From positions 124,001 to 188,000 of the forward strand of contig JAOCPU010000001.1 in assembly GCA_035772785.1 (NCBI GenBank): DNA of 64,000 nucleotides, read 5' to 3'. Shown piece by piece: positions 24,449-34,903 of the stretch (its first letter is position 1; the number at the start of each line of letters is the position of its first letter). Both the position numbers and the translations under genes were made by a program. Origin of the DNA: Phlebiopsis flavidoalba. Taxonomy: Eukaryota; Basidiomycota; Agaricomycetes; Polyporales; Phanerochaetaceae. A model generated the notes under the pieces. That model saw nothing but the letters and a program-made list of their open reading frames with translations. It was not told the DNA's origin and made no database searches.

Positions 24449-27326
24449 ATGTCTAAACGTCCGTCCGCGTCTCTTTCGTCTTCCACGAAGAAAAAACAGT
24501 CCGGACGCAACACAGCTCCTTCTCAATTCAACCTGCACAACGTGGAACGCCAGAACATGGTCTGGGAACTCGACGAACAAGTCCCTGAAGTGAAGAGGTC
24601 CTTCTTCGAGCAATACCTCCTCCCGCCTTCCCCTTTATCTGAAGATGACAGTCTCAACAGCTGTAGTCAAACGTCTCGAAGACTTGCCGGGAAGTTTAAC
24701 AAGAAGGGATTTTGGTGGGGTGGCGACAGCCGTCCGAATCGAAGAAGGTCGAGGATTTCGTGTTTTCAAGCCCTTCGAGACTCTTGCCAAGGACATTGTC
24801 ATAGGCCTTGCTGAGATTTCCTCGAGACACCGCCATCGACATCAAGTGTAACCCAGCGCTTTCTCTCGAATCCTACGCTCGTAACAGTCACCTCAAGGCC
24901 GGATTGCTACGGGATCCGGAAGAAGGTCAAGCTAGAGGATGATCCCTATACTCGGGAAGCCGCAGCCCTAGGTGGCTCGACGTTGCCCATGCCGGGAGAG
25001 TTCAAGTAATGAAGAACACAGGCCTGAGAACTTCCATTGACGTGCGTTGTCGTATAATTTGGCTATTCTGCTCCTGTGCTCATTAACTTGCGCCCTACTA
25101 CCAGGACGCCAGAAAGGTTCTCTGGTCAATGAATCCACCTCATGAGAGAAGACCACGCCGATGCTTCGTGATCGGATTTACCATCGAAGACTCCTCCATG
25201 CGGTATTGGTACTGTAGCCGGTCGGACGTGCTATGTGTCCGACGCGTTCGTTCGACATGTTAAAGGTACGTAGTCTGATTGCCTCTTTGTTCATCTGATC
25301 TTAGCTGCTGACATTGCTGTCTCTCAGGAACACGACGTCCTTGTCGACTTCATTCTCAGGATGTGTTTCGCTACCCGAAAACACAGCTGGGATGGGGATC
25401 CCTCGATCACACTCCACGCCACCAACCGAGTCTGTCGCATGGACTTTCTGGCGACGGGTTACAGTATGACATCCTTGTCCAGAACGTCGACGCAAAGACG
25501 GCGAGAAAGTTCAGGACTCAGAAGGTCATATCGAACGTTTGGCGCGGAGGCCTTGGCGTGGACGCTGGGCACCCGTGTGTGGGTAGTAAAGGAGCTTGAC
25601 AAATATGGTACGAGGTCGGCGAACCTTGCGTGCTTGAAAGACTCATGGTTGACGTTGATAGAGACCGCGAGGGCAATATCCTGGCGAAGATTCGCAAAGC
25701 TGCCAACGACCGAGGCCCAGAGGATGCAGTCCAGCAAGGAATCGACCATTCTCTCTTGACTGTTGTCACTTACGGAGACGTATGCTGTGACGAGCGGGTT
25801 GAAAAACCTGGCAATGGAAGAAGGCTCCGCGGCCCATAGACTTGAAGATAATGCCCGACTTGGGCCCAAGCCAAGGCAGCAACGTTCTGGCCTGCTTTTA
25901 TCCACCGTCAGAGCATTCTGTCATGTCATTGAGGGCGAAAGAGGAGAGAAGCCTAAATCATATCCGGCTTACCCGGCCAAAGTCCATCATCGGATTGTCT
26001 TCAAAGAAATCTGCAAGACATTCGAGAGGTGGCATCGCTTGCGAAAGCTTTCGAGCATCTCATTTATATCGCAAAACGGTAAGCTCGATTGCTGCTTCTA
26101 TACACATGCGGAACTGATAAATATGACAAACTGTGACATGCCCTGAGGATGTCATCCCACGAGCTTAGGATGGGTTTCATATGGGACATCAGCTCGGGTA
26201 CATTTTAGTCTTCAACGGGATTGCCAAGCTAGCAGATCTAGAATACGCCAGGCATGAGGATGATTCGGAGGTGCACGGGATCCGAACGGTGCGCCTCGTT
26301 CATCACGTTTCTTCATCTCAATGACTGACAATCCAATACATGTTTCCACAGGCACCCCCTACTTCATGTCCTGGTAGAAGTTGATCGTGCACCAGATATC
26401 TGGCTCGTTTCGCATCGAAGTCGTCAAAGTCAAGACCTGTAGCGATGCAAGGAGAAATTTTCACGCTTTTTGCGATGCTGGACACATCTGTTTCAGAGAA
26501 AAAATGACGGAGGCCAACTCCAGTCTTTCACAGCCCAGCTCAAACGCTATATCAGTGAGGTTTGTTCAGGTACACAACCCGCTGCACGACATGAGAATCT
26601 CTTATGTGGCTTGGGTGGATTACTATTGCTGTCCCCTCGAGCTCGTATACCCATCGGGCTGGCACCATTGCACCCCCACTGCGGAGCTCGACGATTTCTC
26701 TTTTTTTTTTTTTTTTGGAAAAACACAGGAAGTGGCGAACAGCCTGTTTACCGACAAGTCTTCCCGGATGGAGCGATTGATGACGATCGGTATTACATGT
26801 CACTCAGTTCCAACTCATTAGCGGTACGCTGGGCCGGCCTACATAAAACGGTCTCGACACGACGGTCTCTAAACAACTCTATCCAACTGTCACAAAGCTA
26901 GGACCGAGCTCAGAGAGGCATACAAATCCGCCGAGAAGGATATGTCTATGTAAACCGATTCTTTTCACTATTGCAGGATCTGCACGATTTGTAACGGAGA
27001 GCATACATTGAAAGTCTCGGCAACATCGTAGAGATACTGAACCAAGAAGACATTGTCGTTTGCGGTCTGATGAGAACTCGTTGCCACCAGAAGCGCAGGG
27101 ATATGTGTCGGGACCCTGCCAAAGGTGCCGACTAACACGAAGCCAAAGCCGAGCGGGGACAGCGATGACTCGGACGACCGATACGGCCGTAATTAAGCGG
27201 AAGGCTACCCAAGAAGCAGAAGGACCATTGACGATCTTGACGGTACTACTGCTCTCGCGAGCCGCACTTTTCAACTGGACGTTGGTTCGAGGAACACTAG
27301 GGCATCGGGACGCCGCTCCAGGGTAG
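24449..27326 (+). CDS. FunK1 fungal-type protein kinase, copy A (frame-broken)
   Basis: FunK1 kinases are a large family specific to fungi and expanded in mushrooms; their targets are unknown. The start gives MSKRPSASLSSSTKKKQ. Then PSQFNLHNVERQNMVWELD, a long N-terminal region with IGFTIEDSSMRYWYCSRSDV near 25170, and LGWDPSITLHATNRV. The kinase core follows near 25565-25800: GTRVWVVKELDKYG, LKDSWVDVDRDREGNILAKI, LTVVTYGDV. The catalytic loop near 26165-26220 should read HRDISSGNIL but is interrupted by apparent one-base changes. It runs on into IAKLADLEYARHEDDSEVHG, an intron, and GTPYFMSW. Later blocks are HNPLHDM, LREAYKSAEKDM and a basic KRKATQEAE tail. A T-run at about 26699-26716 adds another break. 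Whether the gene is active is open. Copy B is an inverted paralog 21-23 kb away. Confidence 0.75.
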
Positions 27327-27746
27327 AGACCCCCTCCTCCCCCTTCGACGAAGTCCACAGACTAAGTAACGGACTGTCGCATTCTGTTCTGTATCTCGTC
27401 TCACATTTGTACTGTTAATCGCACCCCAGATCTTGTACTCTACAACCCTATCTAAACTCGAATTCTATCTATCATCTCGCCAATCACTATAACCCTTTAT
27501 AAGCTCGTAAGTATTTGGGAAAAAATTGAGAATGACGCTAGACTCGGTGGAACACTGCATCAAGTCCAATAGACTTGTGGGAGACCGACTTGGACGGCGG
27601 AGCACGGTCAAGCGATGTAGCAACAAGTTCTCACTCTCACCAGGTCGTGTGCGTGGAAAGCAGCATAAGTAATTCATTAGAGCACAGAGGCAAAAATCAG
27701 GATGGCACAAGAAATGTCGAAAGGCGCACGACGGGTAGCGAGTATA

Positions 27747-30700
27747 TTAAGTATATTGCTGGAACAGCTGGAAGACCCCGGCATGACAAAAGACACGCCA
27801 AGCATAGCGCGCCGTGAGTATGGGTATGGAAAGCTTTTTTATTTGGGCCGGTTGGGACCAAGCTTTGGCTGGGATGCCGGCACCTATCCTACGGTAGAAG
27901 AGAAGATATGCACAGCGGTCGTCCCGCGCCTGTGCGTCGAAACACGTCCTCGGGCCGTACGTATCGGAGACGAGCTCGTCGTCGATGCGTATCCATGCTT
28001 GCCGTCGGGTACGGTCGTTCACTTGGGTCGCGGTTGGGGTGTAGCACGTCGAGGGTCGGTGTAGTGCCCGCCGGACGCGGATTGCCCGTGGTGGTAAAGA
28101 GCTGTGCAAGATCGTTGAGAACTAACAACGATGTGGAGAATCTATGGCAGTACGAACCTCCGAATAATTGGTACTTCACAGCTCGCGCTGGTCTATTCAG
28201 CGGCGAGATAAGATCTATGAACAACGGGTCAGCACTCTTAAACATCCCAATGAAGGAGGAATTCACCTGGACCAATTTCGAGCTCGAGGCCAAATGCAAC
28301 CTGCTTGCCAATCTTGACGACATCATTTACATTGGTATCGTACAAGAACCGCTTGAGGTGAAGGACGAGCACCGGCGGGAGCGCCTCGATGAGCTCCTGC
28401 CGGCTCGCCTCAATCACTTTGTCCCCGGCCGTGTTGGAGAGGTGATTTCGACAGGATGCGGATGCGAGATGTATTGCAAGGCGTCCTTGATAGTGTGCAC
28501 TTGTTCTCGGTCGCTGCGTGTGTTATGAGTACAGGGTACACCTGACGTTTATATGGCACTCGCCTGAATGTCCAGTCGGAGCGATCGCCAGTCCTCAACG
28601 GTCTGGGAGTCGCGCTGATGTGGTGCTTTCAACGTCGACCGGAACCTGCCACCAAATATTCGTGTAATGGGGGACTCGGCATTCCTCGCCTACTTCAAAG
28701 GTGAGTAAGCGCAACGGCCGACACCTGCGAAGAACGTACCGAGCGGGTCGTGATAGATTTGTTTTTTCTTACCAACCTCCAGCCAGCCGTTGTCCGTGGC
28801 GCCAACTTTCAGGTTCCTTGGCTGGCGCCGCGGTGGTCGTGATAGAAAGAAGCTCCTCCTCTAGCGTGTCCAGGAAGAAGCCCAAGAATTCCTCTGCATC
28901 TTCCTGATGGCCAGTCTAATATCCTCGTCAACATCACGGTATCAACCTAGAGATCAGAAACAAGCAAGCACGCACCACCATACTAGAGAACCGTTTCTTC
29001 TCCTTCATAAACCTCGTACACGTATGTTGGGATGAATGAATCCAGATCGTCAAAGTCCTCCTCCCTCTCTTTGCCCTTGGACTTCGAATCCCTCCTCTCC
29101 TCCTCCTTGATGCCAAACTCCTTCAAAACTGAATGATCGCATCCACGAGCGGGCGTCGCGCGAGAACCTTCCGTCTGGTGGCCGACAACAGGACCAGCGA
29201 GGTAACGCCCGAGCTCTATGAACAGCCGATAGAACGGCGGGCAGTACACGAGCACCTGTAGCACGCGTTCGCAAAGCACATGTTGCCAGTGTTGACGAGC
29301 CCGCGGGGGCGGATCTTCGCCGGGAGCGGCGCACCCACAGGTCCGTGGTGAGCAGGTTCAGCACTTCGGGGTGCACGGGTAGACCCCGACGCGGCGGTAG
29401 CGGAGGGGATGGGTGTCGAAGAGCCATGGAGGCCGCGCCCGGGATGGAGAAGCCTTGGACGGAAGAGGTGGGGAGGCGCGATTTCGACGAGGATGCTTGC
29501 GAGTCAGAGGTTTGAAGTAGAGAAGCCCAAGATTTCTTGGGTGCGTTACCAGAGGGCTTTGATGCAGGTGGCGCGGCAGAGGTTGACGGAGCATTCTCTT
29601 CGGTATGAGCAATCACTACGGGGATAGCGTCGCAACTGCTGCTGAGGAAGCAGTAGAGGACTCATTAGGCACCACGGATTCAATCTTCTCGACGTGCTCG
29701 TTCAGCGACTTGGCGGGATGCACCGGGGATGTGCCAACGACGGATGTGTTTGTGGTAGAAGGAGACTCAGCTACCGGTGTCACGGGAGCAGTGGAGTCGG
29801 CTGTGTGGTATCAGTTGCACCAGACGACGGTATGTCCGTTGTGCCAAAAGAAAGCTCCGTTGACTTGCTTTCCTTCAGAGTCCCGTCAACTTGCAGAAGT
29901 GTGACTGGCTGCGAAATCCTTGCAGGCACAACTTTGGGCGACTGTGGAGGAGTACGGATATCCAACGCGCCTGCTCAATCATATCCTGAGGAGGGTGAGC
30001 ACGGGCGGAAATAATAATGACACCCTGCGCTTTAGAGGGATCACGAGGTTTGCGGGACCATATAACGAAGGTTCCTGGCTGTGTCGTGCTCTGAGACAGG
30101 CGGGAAGAGGTTGACGCGGGGCTCGCAGGTGTCTGCGAACGGTCAGAAACCGCAGAGTCAGGTCTTGGAGGCGGAGGTTCTGAGTGCTCAACTGGGGGTG
30201 GAGGTGGAGAAGAGGGTGCAGGAGGTGCCTCTATCGCAGGTTGGACGGTGATGGCCTCTGGCTCTGGTTTGTCTGCTTCAACAGAAGGTTCATGAATAGG
30301 TTGAGTAACAGCCGGGAGAACGATCGCTGGGGGCGGCTCCTCGTTCTGCGGTATAGGCTTGTTGTTGCAATTGTGCAGGCGATAGCCAGCTGTTTTGGAA
30401 GCGGGGACAATGTTTGCTTGTGGTGGGGTATTCCACACGGGGTTGTAACCACTATTCAGCGGGGGGTTGTACGGAGGCGAATAAGGTATATGAGACATGT
30501 GAGGAGAATACTTTTGAGCGTGATGGTAAGGGCTGGCTGGCGACATAGCGGGTGAAATGGGCTGTGGCTGAAGGTACGGTTGATGGTGATGATGGGGTAC
30601 GTGCGGAAAATGCTGGTAGGGTGGGCCTCCTGCACGATGGGCAGTGTATCCACCGCGTGCAGAGCCATTCATTCGAGGAGAAGCAGGTTGATGATGGGGT

Positions 30701-30852
30701 GGAGGAGGAGGAGGACTGTGACCGTTTGGTATGTGGCTCATCGGGTACGGGTAATAAGGCGCGCCATGGGCATATGGATTATAATGAGGACCAGGAGGCG
30801 GAGCGTAGTATGACGGTCCAGGGTGAGAGTATGGTTGGTGTGGGTTGGACAT
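27747..30852 (-). CDS. Ubiquitin-specific protease, Ubp3/USP10 type
   Basis: This is a cysteine deubiquitinase. Starting at 30852 (MSNPHQPYSHPGPSYY), it has about 300 residues rich in Pro, His and Tyr, then FVIWSRKPRDPSKAQGVII and Ser/Thr-rich linkers. The segment PKKSWASLLQ, near 29560, is typical of USP10/Ubp3. The catalytic Cys box is GLVNTGNMCFANA (Cys codon 29276-29278), then VLQVLVYCPPFYRLF and GGHQEDAEEFLGFFLDTLE (near 28950). Later blocks are TKIFGGRFRSTLK, LPPVLVLHLKRFLYD (near 28350) and the His box LYHHGQSASGGHYT (His codon 28064-28066). The tail is WIRIDDELVSD, DDRCAYLLFYRR. Both active-site boxes are intact. Frame breaks include a missing base right after the Cys box. The stop at 27747 is the one reached in the last frame; the true end may be slightly upstream. 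The long plus-strand frame inside 27908-28528 is only its shadow. Confidence 0.9.
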
Positions 30853-31428
30853 GATATGTTATCCTGCAACAAACAGAGTCAGAGAGAGTATGCAGAGAAG
30901 ATTAGATGAGCGATGGCGGGGGCACAATGAGTGGATCACAAGAAAGAGATAGTAACAGTGTGCTCACGTATTAAGGATGTGTATAAGACTATCTTGATAA
31001 TGCCGCTAACAATACATGCAAGGACTGAGACAAATTCTTCGGGCTCTACGCTGGAAGCACGATCGTGCGAGGCCGCGTTTGGGGTTGTAGCAGAGTTCTA
31101 CTCGGACAAAAGACGACTTTGTAGTCGAGAGTCGCGTTTTGATGTAATTTGCTCGAGTGTAATGTGTTCAAGGCGTTCTGCGTAGGCTGGGATGTGGCGA
31201 GAACAGCGAGGATGGGGACGAGGAGGGAAGATGCACAAGACACAGAGTCAAGGCGTAGCCGCAAGCGAGGCACGAGCTGATTACCCCGGCGAGCGTTCCG
31301 GCCCGCAAGAGTAAGAGTTCGGCCGGTTAACTTACCCTTCGCCGCCGGCAAAGGTAAGTATCCTCCGGGGAGCGCCGGCCGGCGAGCATCACTACGCTCG
31401 CTGCGAAATCACCACGCATGTTGTCCTC
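30853..31428. other. Divergent promoter region
   Basis: About 575 bp between the divergently transcribed USP gene (minus) and coiled-coil gene (plus). No gene is seen. The half next to the coiled-coil gene is GC-rich and contains GCCGCCGGC and CGCCGGCCGGCG blocks at about 31340-31384. Confidence 0.45.
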
Positions 31429-34400
31429 ATGTCCGACGCCGCAGACATTGGCGAAGACCATCCACTCGTCCTCGAGCTCGCCAGTCTCAGGGCGACTGCC
31501 GAGAAATATCAGGTCAGTCGCGCGTTCTGCAGTCGCTTCCTCCCTGTCTAGCACCGTGCTCATCTTGGCTAACACGCAGGTTTCACTAGCATGAAGCCCA
31601 TGCAGCGGCCGTAAAGCTGCAGCGACATTCCCTCGACACTTCACATGCGCTGGAGCAGACACATGCTTTGCAGACAGAAAACTCACGTCTACACGAGGAG
31701 CTCCAAGTCTGCGAGCTCATCCAGACACTACACCGCATCCCGCTGCTCTTCAAGTGACAGAGCTCACACTTGCCTTGCGACGTCTGTCAGACAAGCTTAC
31801 CTCGACAGAGGAAGTACTGCTCAGCCGGACAACAGAACTGGCGCATGGACGCAGCGATCTCGCGAGATCGCCAAGGCCGAAGCCGAAGCCGCTTACTCCC
31901 TCACAGCCCAGGCACATGTGCAGGTCGAACAAGGTAGAAGGCGTGAAAGGGAGCTCGTACGCAGGGTCCATGCAGCCGAAGAGGAGCGCAGACTCGCCGA
32001 CCTAGTTGTCCAAGAATACGCTGACCTGGTCCGGACACTAGAAGGTCGCAAGTCCAAGAGTACCCATTCCCCTTCTGTCTCCATCCATCCAGCTACCAGC
32101 GCGTCAGACTCGAGCATCACTCTTGCCGACAGCTTAGCTGAAGGGAAGCTTGGCCTACAGAAGCTTTTGGCCGAACATGACACTGAGGTCGAACGATTGT
32201 CTTCGCAAGTCGGCCAGCTTTCTCAACGAAGAACGAGCTCCTGAAGACCAAGCTCGAGGTGGAACAGAAACGGTCAGCTCAGGCAGACCGCGAATCGCTC
32301 GCAGCTATTCTGCTCGAGCTTGACAAGCATCGAACAGACGACAGCACTGCCACCCAAGATGGTCTCACGATACATGTTCGCGTCCCTACCTACTAGTGAA
32401 TCACCCATATTGAACTTGATATAGGAAGTTTTCGCAATCCACCATCGACTCTCTCCAACAAGCCATGGACAAATCTACGAACACGCCACGCCGCCACTCT
32501 CGCCACCTTCCACTCACAAATTGAGCACCTACAGAAACTCATTGCTAGTGAACACCGACAAGCAGAGAAGTTGCGTGATACGTGTGGATGAGCTCTCCGA
32601 GGACATATCTAGAGAGGCCTATGGACGCCGACGAGAAGTTGGCTTACGCCTGGCATTCCTCGCGAGGGAGGAAGGACTAGCGGAGAATCTCAGGCGTTGG
32701 TTGAGACGCTCGAAAGAGGCCGTTGAACGTTCAGAGGACCAGGAAGAATCCCTCATGCGACAGATGCTAGAACATGTGTTGCAGGACGCCGAAAGCACTA
32801 CTCGAATCTCTGAATGGACAGCCCGCGCTAGAACACGACTCACCTGCCTCCCTCGCGCGCGTGATAGCAGCGCAAGATGCCGTTGCGTCGTTGACCAGGG
32901 GAGCTGCACGCCGAAACGGATAGCAAGCTGAGGCTAAGAACACAGCGTCAGCTTGCCGAGATCGCATTTTCGGGGACGACTCTCTGCAGACGATCCGTTT
33001 ACGCTTTGCTGCACCGCCGCCGCGCAATGCGTCCCTGGGGAAAGCCAAGCACGGAAAGAAGCCGTCCGACGGGTCTCTGGTGGCCGAGCCTGAAACGAAG
33101 ACCCTGGAGCCGAAGGTCACTGCCGTGGCACCCCCTGTCGCTGAATCGAGCCCTCTGGAGGAAGTGCCGCATGATAGCCAGAGCCTTCATCGCAGGCCGA
33201 CTCGGTGCCATCCATAGAGTCGGACGCAGAGCATGCGGAGATCGTCGCGACCTCTGAACCCACCGTCATCCCTCGGCCGCTCAGTACAAACACTGCCGAT
33301 TTGACAAACTCGAACAAGATGATGGGGTGCTGGGGAACGAGACCGAACCGCAAGATACATTGGCTGATGATGTTCAGGCCGCCGTAAACCCCTGCAAGAT
33401 GGTATACCATCCCTTGTTACGCCGGATGGTATCCTGTATGCTCGTCCCACACCAGTCCTCGGTTCAGCTCCTGCCCCTCTTTTGTCATTCCCTTCCTCAC
33501 CTGAAAGTGACAATCTTGAACCCATTCAACCATCCGAATTGAATCAATCTCCGACCAGTACTGACCCCGCACCTCTGCCAACTATCGTCGCACTGAGTAT
33601 GGCCGACCCTGCACCAACCATTTTTCTACTCCTGCGCACTCTCCGCAGCAACTTTATCATGATCCGAAGGGCAATGATGCGCTCTCTGAACAGACCGAGC
33701 CTGTCGAGCCTTCTCTTTGGCATGCCATCGACCCCCGCCGACAGCGCTCCCGTCTCTGAAAGGCCCGATATCTCGCACAACGACTGTCTGCAGTCAAGAA
33801 CCGGTATCGCCAACTTCAGAAGTCATTCAGTGATTGCAATGTCACTCTGAAGGAGCTGAAGAGGGAGATGATTTCCCTACCCCCAACGGCTGATATGTCG
33901 CAAGTGTCCCCCATACGAATAGCCGTCGAGCGTTTGGACGACTATAATGAAAGACGCGCGAGTAGAGCTGGAGATTCGGATCGACACCGATGAGGAGCGC
34001 ATCACTATGGGTTATGAGACGTTGCTGTCGGTCCCGGGCGCTCTCGACGGACGACATGGACGAGAGCAAACTACGCGACGAGGACATCGAAGCATTCATA
34101 GACGGGACGAATAGCGCTGTAGCGCGAGCCACGCAACAGTTTCACCCGCAAACTCGACGACCTCGAACACGACATCGCCTCTATCAAACGCGCCCTCTAC
34201 GACCTCGCCGACAGCGCCGACAGTGCACACCTGCGACGCTCGCGACGTCCGCCCCGGCAGACACACGGCTGGGGCTCCTGGACAGCGGGCATCCTCGGGC
34301 GCGACCCCTCGCGCCCCGTGAGCCCCGCACCCACCTTCGCGCGCCGTCATGACCCACGCCGCGCATGCGCCAGGGGCTCGTTCTCCGCGCACAGGCCCGC

Positions 34401-34514
34401 CGAAGACCCCGCGCCTTGCCGAGCCCGTTCGCCGGCCTCGGGGCTGCGCATCGCGATGCCCGCGCACGCCGCGCCTGCGACGCCGCGCCCGGCCGATCCT
34501 GTGTCCCCCATAGG
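31429..34514 (+). CDS. Long coiled-coil protein of unknown function
   Basis: I do not recognise a named family. The start MSDAADIGEDHPLVLELASL ends in an intron (GTCAGTCG...) and continues with heptad-rich helices: LHEELQVCELIQTL, LALRRLSDKLTSTEEVL, AKAEAEAAYSLTAQAHVQ, EQGRRRERELVRRVHAAEEE, EHDTEVERLSSQVGQLS, EVEQKRSAQADRESLAAILL, RRREVGLRLAFLAREEGLAE. A Pro/Ser/Ala-rich segment lies around 33050-33700, then a last coil DDLEHDIASIKRALYDLADS near 34160-34220. The tail reads GWGSWTAGILGRDPSRPVSP, APTFARVMT and SPFAGLGLRIAMP. The layout of long coils with a short conserved basic tail suggests a scaffold or cytoskeleton-linked protein; that is inference. Frame breaks are frequent, for example an extra G in GGGG at about 34440-34443. 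The stop is uncertain; correcting that base would extend the frame towards 34842. Confidence 0.7.
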
Positions 34515-34903
34515 GCGGCGTCCGCGCGCGGCACCGCGCCAACGCGATCGTGTCGTCGTCGACGTCGTTGTTTTGCGCTCGGGCTTGGGGCTCGCGGTGG
34601 ATCGGTTTTGCGTTTTGGGTCGCCGGGGGTGGGCAAGTCGCCGTCCAGTGCGCTGGCAAGGAGTACGAAGGAGGAAGGTTGCGCAAGATTCGGACTCGGA
34701 CATAGATTTAGGATTGAGTCGTGAGCTGTGCTGTTCAGGGCAAATGGACATGGGTTCGAGGTCACTACTTAAGGACTTTGATTACTGCATCAAACAACAA
34801 TATCATCATTGGTTTTTGGTTAGTAAAATGCATGCCCTCTAAATCGTTTTAAAGTTAAAGCCCTCTGTCACTCAGAGTCGTTCACATTCTTCGTCATCGG
34901 GCG

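Larger units (their letters stand above)
24160..27665 (+). repeat. FunK1 duplication unit, copy A
   Basis: The whole segment, from TACTAGCGGAGTTCGAAA at about 24160 to the GTGTGCGTGGAAAGC block near 27665, is matched in inverted orientation by about 50951-47640. Similarity covers the upstream flank with the TATA-like box, the kinase frame and about 300 bp of 3' flank. Examples are CTATCTAAACTCGAATTC near 27450 and GACTTGTGGGAGA near 27570. Both ends of the similarity look fairly abrupt. I found no terminal repeats that would make it a transposon by itself. Confidence 0.7.

Noticed and set aside
23845..27665. FunK1 copy A plus R2 as a complete LTR retrotransposon
   Set aside because: I found no second R2 at the other end, no reverse transcriptase and no primer-binding site.
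27908..28528. 206-codon plus-strand frame, the longest open frame near 28 kb
   Set aside because: The opposite strand encodes the C-terminal half of the USP enzyme with its His box and LHLKRFLYD motif; the plus frame is a shadow.
29875..30852. Plus-strand frames near 30184-30555 with repeated W and R
   Set aside because: They are the reverse of the Pro/His/Tyr-rich N-terminus of the USP gene, which is one long minus frame of 325 codons.
34096..34686. Minus-strand frames of up to 196 codons rich in Arg, Ala and Gly
   Set aside because: They are antisense to the 3' end of the coiled-coil gene, which has recognisable helices and a conserved tail.
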